DNA of 64,000 nucleotides from Liquidambar formosana. Lineage: Eukaryota; Streptophyta; Magnoliopsida; Saxifragales; Altingiaceae. Location: contig CM077831.1 in the NCBI GenBank assembly GCA_039720395.1, forward strand, positions 6,676,003 to 6,740,002, read 5' to 3'. Position numbers and translations under genes: made by a program. Below are positions 48,193-58,159 of this stretch, piece after piece (the first letter of the stretch is position 1; each line of letters opens with the position of its first letter). The notes below the pieces were generated by a model. That model had not been told where the DNA came from. It saw nothing but the letters and a program-made list of their open reading frames with translations, and did not search any database.

Positions 48193-49479
48193 TTAAGTCC
48201 TCTTGAGTTTCTTCAGAGTCATTTTGTTTGTCTTCTGTCTCTCTCTATCAAGTCTTCTTTTCTTTCGCAAGTCATGGTCGTGGGATGCCTCCACTGCTTC
48301 AAGAATGTCTTCTCTGCAAAGTCCAAGTCTCGTGTCTTTGATAAGGTCATAAATTCTTTCTCGGCGAGAAGTCTCCCTGTCGCCCAAATCATCCTTCAAC
48401 CATTGCTTGTATTCTTTATTCATCTCGAAAGGTCCTTCAGTGTTGGCAATCCGAGTCAATTTCAGGTCTGTAGGCCAACGAGTCCTCGCCCACTTGATTA
48501 TGGTAGGCCCGACAGGTTCCACAGAGCAACAAGGTCCTGTTAAGGACGGTATGATTTGCATAGCGCCCATCTGGCGAAGAATTCTCGAAGCCCAATAGAA
48601 GGAAGTCGACCTCAGTCCTATGAGTTTGACAAAAGCACACCCTGAGGTTCGAAAAAGTACCTGCTCTTTACACCCCCATGTAAAGACGTACCATTTGATG
48701 TTCCGCCATGACAGCGTGTGGAAATAACCCAACCAATCTCTTAAAGAGAACGGCCCAGGGAGTTCAACTCGGCGCAGACAGAAGTGCTGAGGCTTGTATG
48801 GAGTGATAGTGGTGGGAGAAAGAAAGTTCAAGCGCTCGAGCAACCACATTTGCAGTAAAAAGGGGCTACCTTCTAAAGGCGCTTTGGGGTTGCCATGAAC
48901 TTTGTCTAAACCATTCAAGGTTTCAGCTAGTACCAGAGGAACGATGTTATGTCGCTTGAGAAGAGGGGCAACCAACTCACATATTTGAACATGGGCTTGT
49001 AGAGTGCCGGTGGATATGAGAAAGCGACCAATTAAGCAAAAAGCGAGTGCACGCTGAATTTGAAGGGTGAAAGTCAGAGTACCTTCGCTATCATGGGCCA
49101 AGAATGAGGTTGCTAACTTCATTAAGTCCACCATATGATCCTTGACGAAGATCGTTGCGTCCCTTTGAGGAATGCCAAGAAAATCCGAGAAGGAAGCAAG
49201 GTAATCCGAGCGAGGTGTAGGAAGAATGAATGGCCCTGCCGGCAAAACTCCAAATAAAGCACAGAATTCCTCCATGGTTGGGCATAATTCTTCATAATTA
49301 AATCGAAAAACATGGATTTGAGGATCCCAGAAGTATGTAGCAGCAGTAAGAAGGGTCGTCTCGAGCTTCACGTGCCTTATAGAGAGCAATGGTTCCAAGC
49401 CGAAGCGCTTAAACTCAGTTTTGTCTTTGGCAGCCATGACTGCCAAAAACCCTCTTAAGAACCCATCCAAGGCTTCCAT
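48193..49479 (-). CDS. Antisense cargo gene, DUF7745-like
   Basis: A single-exon ORF of 428 codons reads against the retrotransposon. The first ATG is at 49479 (MEALDGF), about 50 bp downstream of a TATA box. Conserved-looking features are TYFWDPQIHVFRFNYEELCP, then PTMEEFCALFGV, QRALAFCLIGRFLIST, VPLVLAETLNGLD and SPFLLQMWLLERL, ending in a lysine/arginine-rich tail (KKRRLDRERQK) that could be nuclear targeting. The order resembles the plant DUF7745 family, related to plant mobile domain proteins and common in retrotransposons. Function is unknown. The intact frame in a young element suggests recent constraint. It shares direction with the PMD gene upstream but has its own promoter. Confidence 0.75.
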   Translation of the reverse strand: MEALDGFLRGFLAVMAAKDKTEFKRFGLEPLLSIRHVKLETTLLTAATYFWDPQIHVFRFNYEELCPTMEEFCALFGVLPAGPFILPTPRSDYLASFSDFLGIPQRDATIFVKDHMVDLMKLATSFLAHDSEGTLTFTLQIQRALAFCLIGRFLISTGTLQAHVQICELVAPLLKRHNIVPLVLAETLNGLDKVHGNPKAPLEGSPFLLQMWLLERLNFLSPTTITPYKPQHFCLRRVELPGPFSLRDWLGYFHTLSWRNIKWYVFTWGCKEQVLFRTSGCAFVKLIGLRSTSFYWASRILRQMGAMQIIPSLTGPCCSVEPVGPTIIKWARTRWPTDLKLTRIANTEGPFEMNKEYKQWLKDDLGDRETSRRERIYDLIKDTRLGLCREDILEAVEASHDHDLRKKRRLDRERQKTNKMTLKKLKRT

Positions 49480-49527
49480 AATTATTGTCAATGAAAATAG
49501 GTGAGTTAGAAGACTCCCCTCATGTGT

Positions 49528-49534
49528 TTTTATA
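49528..49534 (-). promoter_or_regulatory. TATA box of the antisense DUF7745-like gene
   Basis: On the minus strand CCTATAAAAACAC lies about 50 bp before the ATG. It is about 90 bp downstream of a GC dyad cassette, the same arrangement as in the LTR promoters. Confidence 0.5.
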
Positions 49535-49621
49535 GGAAAAGGGTCACAAATTCGAGTCCTAAAGGAAGTAGAACCGTCAAAATCGCAAAATTCCTGAAAA
49601 ATCGCGAAAAAGCGCGTCGAC

Positions 49622-49701
49622 CTCGGGTGACCGTCCGGGGCTGGACGGTCAGCCGTCTAGGCCCAGACGGCTAACCGTCCGGGGCCAGATGGTCACCCGA
49701 G
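49622..49701 (-). promoter_or_regulatory. GC-rich dyad cassette upstream of DUF7745-like gene
   Basis: CTCGGGTGACC and GGTCACCCGAG arms enclose GGACGGTCAGCCGTC and ACGGCTAACCGTCC. This is the cassette most like that of the family-A LTR, but it lies 5.2 kb from the 3' LTR, inside the element, at the 5' end of an antisense gene. Confidence 0.55.
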
Positions 49702-49982
49702 GCCTCCGCCTTGTTTTGCCTTGTTTCGCCCGGTTTTGCCTATTTTCGCATTCGGATGGCCTTTTTAGGCCATTTTCACTCCTATGAACTCACATTGGCT
49801 CAAATTTACATAAGAAAGGCACCATAACATCGTCATGATAGATTCAAACAAGCACAACAAGTATCCATACTAAGGGATAAAAAGTTTGGTTTTAGGTGGC
49901 AAGTACAAAACACAAGCATGAAATGTAAAAAGATAGCCATTGTCTCATTAATTCTACAAGCCCAACAAGAAAGTAAATGAAC

Positions 49983-52571
49983 TCAGCGGTTCCCAGAGCT
50001 TCTTTTGCGGCTCGGCCCAGCTCCGTCATGACCCCCACGAGGTGCTCTAGGAGGGCGCATTGCCGGTGGTGGCTGCATATACAAAATCCATTGCAAAGAG
50101 GCTAAGTATGAATAGAGTTGGTTGAAAACCACATATGAGAACTTTGAATAGGTGGAACACTTACCATGACATCCAAACGAGCTTTCGCCATGGATTTGGC
50201 TAAGCTCATCCTCACAAGGTCACGCCTCAAACCTTCACTAAGGTCGATGAACTCTTGGGCATATGCCGCAGGCACCTAGGATAATCAATAAGGGTAAAAT
50301 TGAAGGTAATGTTCAAAGAAAGAAAGAAAAACCCATAAAGAGAACTCACCTGTTCTCGATTTGGGTCGATCCTGGGGGACTCATCAAATGCAGGATGAGT
50401 GATGGCGGTCTTGACAAAGTCTGACCCACTGCACAAATCAATGAACCAATTCGGCTGAGGCAAGGGTAGTGACCTATCCCCCTCCATCTCATCATCCTCA
50501 GAGCCAGGAACCACTCCTGAGCCCACTGTCGAGCTATGCCCTCGTGCTCGCTGACCCTGCAAGTGTTCGCCTACTAAATAGAGTCTCTATCAAAAAGCAA
50601 AGGCTAGGAGAATGTTAAAGACTTACCCCCTGAGGAGGGAAGCCTGTCACCCTGGGCCTCATCAGATATTGGAGACAGAAAGTGTCATATGCAATGTCAG
50701 GAGAAGTGAACTCCTCCGCATCCCAGCCTCTCAAGGCATCCCACAACTCCTCCCCCTCCATTAAGTTAGCATGCCTCATGTTAAGTGGTGGAGGCATTGG
50801 AGCCATGGCGGCATTCACATCACCCATGACTTGGCGTAGGACACGCTCTCCTAGGTACCAATACCTACCCACGGGGCCTTCCAAGAGCACCCTCTTGCCC
50901 GTCAGCATCAAGCTAGGAATGCATCGCTTGGGTAGCATTGGTACCCATATCTTCCAGGGATTCCACTCAATCTGTTCAAAAATCCAAAATGAGAAATTGG
51001 GAGTAAAAAAGAAAAGGAAAAGAATGGGGAAAGAATTTCACCATATCAGCAGTAAGGTTTGCTAGGTGAGCTCTAGCAAAGGCGTAATCATAACGATTCG
51101 CCGCCCGGATGGACACATAACTAGGAGAGTAATTCTTAAGGGTAGGCCATTCAATGGTTTCCTCAGCAAGGGATGGGCGACATAGGTTGAGGTACTCATA
51201 GCACCAAACCTGTCAAAAATTGAAAAAAAGAGTCAAAAAGAAAGATAATATAAGGAAAAAAATAAAAAGGAATGAAAGGGAAGTAGCATTACCTCCCAAA
51301 CAAAGGGCATCCCACCGAAGTCCTTAGTCACACCACGTGACATGTCACACATTGTGCGATACATGGTGGCTAGAGCAGCCCCTCCCCAGTTGAATTTCCT
51401 AATCTTGTCAACATCTTCCATGCTTGCAAGAAGACCCAAAGGGGCTAGGTCGCCCGTGCCAGCAAAGAATGTGCATGAGATCATGTACAGAAGGAATGCC
51501 CTTGTAATGCAATCGGGGCTTGCACCCTCGCTCTCCCTTTGCTTAGCAAACTTGTTGAAAAGCCAAGTGTGTCACACCGCTTTCTTGATTACCTCGATCT
51601 CTATCCCAAGGTAAGCTAGGAGATAATCCTCATCCGTGTGAGCCTCCTCATAGAACTCCAAGCTTTTGCCTTTAATGCTTAAGCCCGTGATCATGGTGAA
51701 GTCCTTGGGGGTTAATGTCATCTCCCCGAAGCTAAAATGGAATGTATTGGTGGTGTCCCACCATAGCTCAGACAAGGCTAGCAAAGCTTGCCTATCACAT
51801 TGGTCATTCCATAGAGAATCTAGGAATGGGCCAAAACCGGCCTTTTCGACATAGCCCTTGGTAATGGGTTGGAAGTTTTCCATGTTTCGCCACCATTCAA
51901 TGAGTCCTTTGACAGAGGACCTAGTACGCATCTCCTGAAAGTTGGGCTAAAGCCATTGAAAATACCTTGAGGGTTAGTTGAAAGAACATAGAAACAATAA
52001 ACCTACACTAGCAATTGGTTTTAAATTGTTTTCTAAAGGATGTCAAAAAGTTGTTTTTATTCATGAAATGAATTGCTAATAGATGTTTATGAGTTTACTT
52101 GTTCATGTGCCTTAATTTGGTAAGGATTGAACACTTTTTTATCACTTGGGCATTTTATCGAACACTTGGTGGGTGACACCTCCCAAGCCTTGAAACAAAA
52201 GAATTTTGTATGGTCAATCCTTGCTAAATCATAGCATATTACTCACTTGAGGGTTTACTTGTTGATATACATTGATTTGGTAAAGATTGAACATCTTTAT
52301 TTCACTTAGGAATTTTATCGAACACTTAGCGGGTGCCATTTTTCAAGCTTTCAAATGAAAAGAATTTGTGTGTTCAATCCTTGCCAAATCAAGGGATATC
52401 ACTCAACAACCCAAGAGGTATTCAAAAGAAGTAGAAGGGAATGCAATTTCACCAAAAGAATTGAAAGATTCAAACGAAAAGTGTTAAGTTGGGTAAACTT
52501 ACTTCTTGTTGGGAATGGATGAATGAGAGATGCTTCTCGGGTTCAAGCAACACCCTAGCTTGTGGGGCATC
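49983..52571 (-). pseudogene. Antisense plant mobile domain (PMD) gene with six introns, one nonsense codon
   Basis: Seven exons can be traced on the minus strand: 52571-52503 (5' limit uncertain), 51934-51293, 51209-51042, 50971-50627, 50556-50350, 50275-50165 and 50072-49983. All introns are GT-AG (568, 83, 70, 70, 74 and 92 bp) and phase 0, with donors such as CAG/GTGAGT and ATG/GTAAGT. The exons give about 540 codons. The second exon holds the PMD core (LWNDQCDRQALLALSELWW, then TFHFSFGEMTLTPKDF). The C-terminus is proline/arginine-rich (PPRAPRGGHDG), ending at TGA. One in-frame TGA (51572-51574) breaks the second exon. No start codon is evident in the first traced exon; another exon may precede it. 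PMD proteins occur in plant genes and transposons. The introns survive because the element's sense RNA cannot splice them. Confidence 0.8.
52091..52410. repeat. Tandem pair of foldback units in PMD intron 1
   Basis: Two diverged units of about 160 bp (starting near 52091 and 52249) each begin TTTGGTAA[GA]GATTGAACA and end with the near reverse complement, TCAATCCTTGC[TC]AAATC. Each could fold into a long hairpin. They lie within the first traced intron of the PMD gene. Confidence 0.6.
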
Positions 52572-52931
52572 TTAGAGTGGTGCCTTGTATGTGCTTTTGA
52601 CCCCATAGAATGGATACTTGGTGCTTGAGTCCTTGCTTGATGACATCCTTGATGATGGAGTTGGGTTTGTGAAAAATGGGTTTGATTTGGTTTGATTTCA
52701 CAAGATGATGTGAATTGGTTGTTTTGATTGCTAAATGTGCTTGATTTGTTGTTGTTTGATGTGCATTTGATGTTTGGATTGAATGTTTTTGAAGTAGGAA
52801 TGAGAGAATGAGAGATGGAGAAGATAGGATGTGAGTTTAGAGAGAGAAACTCTCTAATTTTCGAATGGGAGAATATGAGAATGAGTGGGCAAGTGTTGGG
52901 TTTAAAAACCCAGATTTTTTTCAATGGTGGG

Positions 52932-53011
52932 CTCGGGTAACCGTCCCACCCTGGACGGTCAGCCATCTTGCCCTGGACGGTTGACCATCTGAGGGCAGAT
53001 GGTCACCCTAG
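52932..53011 (-). promoter_or_regulatory. GC-rich dyad cassette upstream of PMD gene
   Basis: CTCGGGTAACC ... GGTCACCCTAG, with CTGGACGGTCAGCC and CTGGACGGTTGACC inside. It is followed on the minus strand by a weak TATA-like TTTTTAAACCC near 52900-52911 and a CT-rich leader. It is the third promoter type in this element with the same cassette. Confidence 0.5.
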
Positions 53012-53284
53012 CCCGCTTTGCCCGTTTGCCCCGTTTCGCGCGCTCGCGACCTCTAAACTTCTCCAAATCGACTCCTTGTGCAATCCTTGAGTTATGGGAT
53101 GAATATATCCCTCAAGTTTATCAAGTTTCAATGAAATTTTTCAATCTTGGGTGATTGTATTTACCCGCATAACGAGGAGTTGCAATGGCCATGATAAATG
53201 GCTTTTCTCATGAAATGAGCTTAGTGTTGAATTGATTGACTTTCAAGTCTTGGAATTCAATTCTCTAGGAGATGATAGTGATAT

Positions 53285-53890
53285 CATATCATGTGATAAA
53301 GATAATTTCACATGAAATGACTTGCTAGTCATGTGATAAAGATAACTTCACATGAAATGATGATTCATGAGCTATGCTAGTTACGAAGTAACTTGCTATC
53401 TTTGTGAAGAGGGCATGAAATGTACTTTGTTTTTCAATCAATTGACTTTCAAAATTAATGTTGTATCATGTGATAAAGATAATTTCACATGAAATGACAT
53501 GAAATAAGCTTGATTTTCAATCAATTAACTCTCAATTCAATGTCATTTCATGTGTTAAAGATAATTTTACATGAAATGATAAGTAATGAACTTGATTTTG
53601 AGTTGAATGACTCTCAATACATTATCATTTCATGTGATAAAGACAATTCCACATGAAATGCACTTGATTTAGAGTTGAACGACTCTCAATACATTATCAT
53701 TTCATGTGATAAAGACAATTTCACATGAAATGCACTTGATTTGGAGTTAAATGACTCCCAGTACATTGTCATTCCATGTGATAAGGATGGTTTCACATAA
53801 AATGATAAGAAATGAGCTTGATTTTGAACCAATTGACTTGCAATTGGGTCTCATATCATGTGATAAAGACAATTTCACATGAAATGACGA
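53285..53890. repeat. Array of short dyads, 72-82-bp spacing
   Basis: Arms of the form CATTTCATGTG and CACATGAAATG flank a loop like ATAAAGACAATTT. The landmark ATGTGATAAAG or a variant recurs at about 53291, 53331, 53468, 53550, 53632, 53704, 53776 and 53858, with most spacings 72-82 bp. No coding potential. Repeat-rich 3' untranslated regions are typical of Ogre/Tat elements. Confidence 0.75.
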
Positions 53891-54300
53891 TCCATGAGTT
53901 ATGCAATAACTCCCCGTCTTTGTTACTTCCACAGAAAGTGGCACAACTTCACATGAAATGACGATTCATGAATTATGCAATAACTCCCCATCTTTATTAC
54001 TTCCACAGAAAGTGGCACAACTTCACATGGAATGACGATTCATGAGTTATGCAATAACTCCCTGTCTTTGTTACTTCCACAGAAAGTGGCATGAAATCAC
54101 AATTTCACATGAAATGACGATCCATGAGTTATGCAATAACTCCCCGTCTTTGTTACTTCCACAGAAAGTGGCACAACTTCACATGAAATGACGATTCATG
54201 AGTTATGCAATAACTCCCCATCTTTGTTGTTTCCACTGAAAGTGGCATGAAATCATAATTGGATGAGTCATGAGTTATGAAATAACTCACCACATTTGTT
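53890..54300. repeat. 75-bp tandem repeat array
   Basis: Five to six copies of a unit containing GAGTTATGCAATAACTCC, TTACTTCCACAGAAAGTGGC and TTCACATGAAATGACGA, at a spacing of about 75 bp (81 bp once). It merges with the dyad array on its left and decays to the right. GTTATGCAATAAC is itself a palindrome. Confidence 0.8.
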
Positions 54301-54488
54301 ATCCCCAGTGAGACTGGCATGAAATGTCCTTGGTTTTGAATTGATGGACATTCGATTCACCAATAATTCACATAAAATGATGATTTATGAGTTATGAAAT
54401 AACTCATTTTGAGAATGCCAATGAGATTGGTAGGGTACCTTGTGATGCACTAGTGCAACTAGCTTTGCATCATGAGAAGACCATGTGG

Positions 54489-54870
54489 ATATCACTAATG
54501 CAATTAGTGCATGGTAAAGGCATTTGCATGAGCGCACCAACGAATGTTGGCATGCATAGAAATGCATTCAATTCTTTGCTTCGATGAAATCGTCGCATGC
54601 TTGGATATGACGAAGTCTATCCTTATGGTTCTATTTGAGTTTGTTGGTATTAATGAGATTAATCCATCAAGCAAGAATGTGTTGTTATATCACTAATGCA
54701 ATTAGTGCATGGTAAAGGCATTTGCATGAGCGCACCAACGAATGTTGGTATGCAATCAATTATTAGCTTTGATGAAATCGTCACATGCTTGGATATAACG
54801 AAGTCCATCCTTTTGATTCCATTTGAGTTTGTTGGTATTAATGAGCTTAATCCATCAAACAAAAATGGGT
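54489..54870. repeat. 198-bp tandem duplication
   Basis: The stretch beginning ATATCACTAATGCAATTAGT at 54489 is repeated from 54687 with few differences (GTGCATGGTAAAGGCATTTG in both). Short open frames across it are by-products of the duplication. Confidence 0.8.
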
Positions 54871-54913
54871 TGTTCTTTGATCATTGGCTCGCAAGTGAAA
54901 CTTGTTCACCAAT

Positions 54914-54923
54914 GAGGGGCTTC
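54914..54923 (+). other. Probable polypurine tract of young element
   Basis: GAGGGGCTTC abuts the 3' LTR. Only the first six bases are pure purine, so it is a weak tract, but its position is right. Confidence 0.45.
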
Positions 54924-57606
54924 TGTCACACCCCATTTTTGTCACCTTAGCTAGGACATATCATTTCATGTAGGATTTTGAGTCCTTTTTGAGTCTAGTC
55001 TTTTGCATTGAGTTTCTATAGCATTGAATATCATGTGTATGAATTTTGAAGTGATTTGGAGTTCATTTCGATGGTCAATAAGAACTTTTGCGACTTGAAG
55101 GGCATAATCGTCTTTTAAGCTGTATATTTTCCATTTGACCTTGGAATGAATCCCGAGTCATCCCATCAAGTTCATATGGTTATATAGAGTCCATATATAG
55201 GTTCAATTTCATGAATTAATGGTTTAAGATCAATTCGGCTCGTAATGGTTCGGGTTGGCTAAAAGACCCTTTCTTGGTTTGCTCAAATTGACTCATAAGA
55301 CCCAACCAATTTTCTCTCAAATAACTTTAATTGGGCTTTATTTATGTCCTAAACATGTTTAGAAAGATCAATTTTCGATTGGGAAAGCATTTGGTTCGAC
55401 CTCGTGTACAAACCCAGCTTAGCGACGGTGAAGCACCATGGTTAACCACCTTTGTAAAACCTAACCATTCACCCATGGTTGAGGATTTTTGTCCTAAAAT
55501 GCTTAAAAATGTGTTCCCCTTCGAAACACGGTCGTTTTGGCTTTTATTTCGTCAAAATCGGACTTAATTTGAAGATTTTAGGACTTCTGAAGCAAGTGGA
55601 AGTCAAAACCGAAGTGGAAATAGGAGGGTCTCGGGTAACCGTCCGGGGCTGGACGGTCAGCCGTCCAAGCCCAGACGGCTAACCGTCCAGGCCTAGTTGG
55701 TCACCCGAGGAGTCCTTCTTTAACTCAAACTCTGACTCCTCTATCCCTCTTTTGACGGTTTCCTCCGCCAAAACAACTTGTCTGAGCTTAGGAGTGTGTA
55801 GGTTTGAGTTGTTTGAGCACCAAGAGAGTCTCTAATAGCCCTAGGATCATTATTTAATGAATTAATCCTAGCCATTGGTTTAGGGGGTCAGTTCTCTATA
55901 TAAAGGATATGATATTCAGCACATAGGGGAGGTGAATTGCACTTTACACTTAGAGAGAGAGGGAGCTACGAGTTTGGAGAGCTAGAAGGACTTCAAGAGG
56001 AGGCTCTTCAACCCCAAGCAAGCAAGGAAGCAAGAGGTTTGAAGACAAGGAAGAGTCTACAAGAGGTAAGCCTATCCCTTTAGTGCTGAACATGAATTCT
56101 CTGCTTCTCTTGCTTCTCTTTCTCCTTCTTCTTCTATGGTAGTTCTAGTGCATGATATAGCTCCACATGTTAGGTTAGTTCCATGTTTTTAGGATAGTAT
56201 ATGAATGATTTTAGGATAGTTTATGGCTTTATATGCTTGACAATCCCTGGTTTACCAAGGATTTGATAGCCTAATTCGCTCTATCTTCTTAAATCATGCA
56301 TAGTTCACATGTTTAGGTTGCTGTGATTATTATCATGAATTGATGCTCCTGTTAGTTAGTATATGCTATATGAATGATGTTCATGATAATTTGAGCATGT
56401 CTTAGAGTCATTTCATAGGTTTTTATGCATAATTGTGAGATTAGGGTTTCGATAACCCTGAAATCGCGTAAGTCTCATACAGCATGTTTAGCTTAGTTTT
56501 TTTGGGTTGTTGCTCATCATAATCATTCTATATAGCTGCATATAGTTGAATCATGCTAGGTTTGCATTCATATTAGTGGATTTCTTGGTTTCTATGCATG
56601 TTAGCTAGGTCACTGCATGTAGGATTGAGTTAGGGTCCTTAGTTATTCATTATTCTTGTTGTTTGCATGATTAATGGATGATTTTAGGCTTTGTCAAGGT
56701 TCTGTCCAGATTAGGATATTGTTTTCTTTGCATGATTGTGTGCACTTGTAAGGGTGCAAACAGGTACAATGCTTGTCCTATTGCAAATAGGGCTGCTATG
56801 GTCTGAAATGGCTAATGTTTGGAGCTTGTGCGCTCAGGTAAGTAGGGTTTGAAGGTGCCCCAATTCACCTTTCTTTTCTTTCTTTTCTTTTCTCCCTCCT
56901 AGGGTTACTTCTTAATACAAGCTTATGGTAATAATCAAAGGTTCCCTTCAATATAAAATTCTGGTTTTTATCAAGGTTTTCCTCTTATGGAAGTTTTCTG
57001 TTTTGGATTAAATCAATATATTTTCAAATGAGGAAACCTAGGGTTATTACCATAGGTTTGTATTAGGTTGTAACCCTATTCTTTTCGAACTACGTGGACT
57101 TTGATCCATGTATTTCGCTGCATGGTACGTAGGCGCTCTTCGTGAGGCTCAAGTCCGTCCTAGGATCTAAGTATCCTAGGCTTTTCTTTTCTTTTCTTCT
57201 TTTTTTCTGTTTTGTTTTGTCTGTTTGATTATGCATGAGATGATTCGATGGAATATATGATATGCATGCTGCCTTGTGATGATATATGATGATATTTGAG
57301 TGGAAAAGATATTAAGTTAGCCCAATTAAATTAAGAGACCAACTCGGGCGATGTGGGTGCCTATGGGCTTTTGCCCAGAACCTTCCCACGTCGTAACTTA
57401 GCCCCCAGATCCAATTTTCTGGTTTCAAAGACTTTGCTTTTCCTTTAATGGAGTCATGTGGTTTTGAAAATAAAACATTTTTGCGGTTTTCCTCTTTTCC
57501 TTAAAAATTGAGGTGGCGACTCCTTTTTGTTTGTTGTCTTTAAACCTCCCTATATATATTTTTGCCAAACCCTTGTGGGCTCCGCGCGCTTTTCCGTGGG
57601 TTCACA
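54924..57606 (+). repeat. 3' LTR of young element
   Basis: 2683 bp, TGTCACACC to GGGTTCACA, followed by the ATAGG duplication. It has the same internal landmarks as the 5' LTR: cassette 55630-55709, TATA box 55897-55905, stem-loop motif 57087-57135. Confidence 0.95.
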
Positions 57607-57611
57607 ATAGG

Positions 57612-58159
57612 TACATGGTTAGGTTTTACAAAGGTGGTTAACCGCTATGCACTACCATTACAAAGCATACGTATGCATATAGGATCAAACCAAATGCTTT
57701 CCAAACCAAAATTAAACATTCCAAAACACTTTTAGGGATAAAAAAAAGGCTAGTTAAAGTCAATTTGAGGAAAATTGATTGGTAATTGTGAGTTGAATTG
57801 AGGCAACTTGAAAGGGGTCAATTAACCAACTTGAACCATATTAAGCCATTTTAATCCTAAACCATTGATTCATCAAATCGAACCTAGAAATACCTTATAT
57901 GCATCAATATGAACTCTAATTGATAATTTGCTGATCATTTCAAGATCAAATGAAAAGTTTGTGACCTAAAAGATGAATATGTCCCTCAAGTCACAAAAGT
58001 TCTTATTAACCCTCAAGATCAACTCCAAATTAAACCAAAATTCATATCCATTATCTTTATGATTCTAAAAACCTAATGCAAATGACTAGACTTGAAAACA
58101 AAACAAAAACCTAAATGGAATGAAAAACCCTAGTAAAGAGGTGCAAAAATGGGGTGTAA
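57612..58159 (-). mobile_element. Family-B LTR, reversed, piece 3 (5' end)
   Basis: This continues the reversed family-B LTR from 34242 with the same phrase order as 44010-44100 read backwards, and ends GGGGTGTAACA. That is the LTR start on the minus strand. The sequence to its right (GGTATCAGAC) has no matching duplication at the other end near 29333. Confidence 0.75.

Larger units (their letters stand above)
34248..57606 (+). mobile_element. Young Tat/Ogre-like retrotransposon carrying two antisense genes
   Basis: A complete Ty3/gypsy element flanked by ATAGG (34243-34247 and 57607-57611), with near-identical LTRs of 2685 and 2683 bp. Order on the plus strand: LTR, primer site, leader, gag-protease, intron, RT, RNase H, second (archaeal-type) RNase H, integrase, long 3' region, LTR. 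Two genes lie on the minus strand in the 3' region. The span is 23.4 kb, of which 3.3 kb is a solo LTR inserted in the integrase. Large size, tRNA-Arg-like primer site, protease-RT intron, dual RNase H and repeat-rich 3' region place it in the Tat/Ogre group. It inserted into a reversed family-B LTR. Confidence 0.95.

Noticed and set aside
52499..52966. 155-codon minus-strand frame upstream of the PMD gene
   Set aside because: It overlaps the first PMD exon in a different frame, and the PMD-like reading (VLLEPEKHLSF) is in the other frame. The splice donor coincides with its stop. More likely 5' leader and exon 1 than a separate protein.
53285..54300. Regularly spaced repeats resembling a CRISPR array
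   Set aside because: The spacers are themselves repeats, units are diverged, there are no cas genes and the setting is a plant retrotransposon 3' region.
54387..54950. Two similar frames (about 66 and 84 codons)
   Set aside because: They are by-products of the 198-bp tandem duplication; no domain, and they run into the LTR junction.
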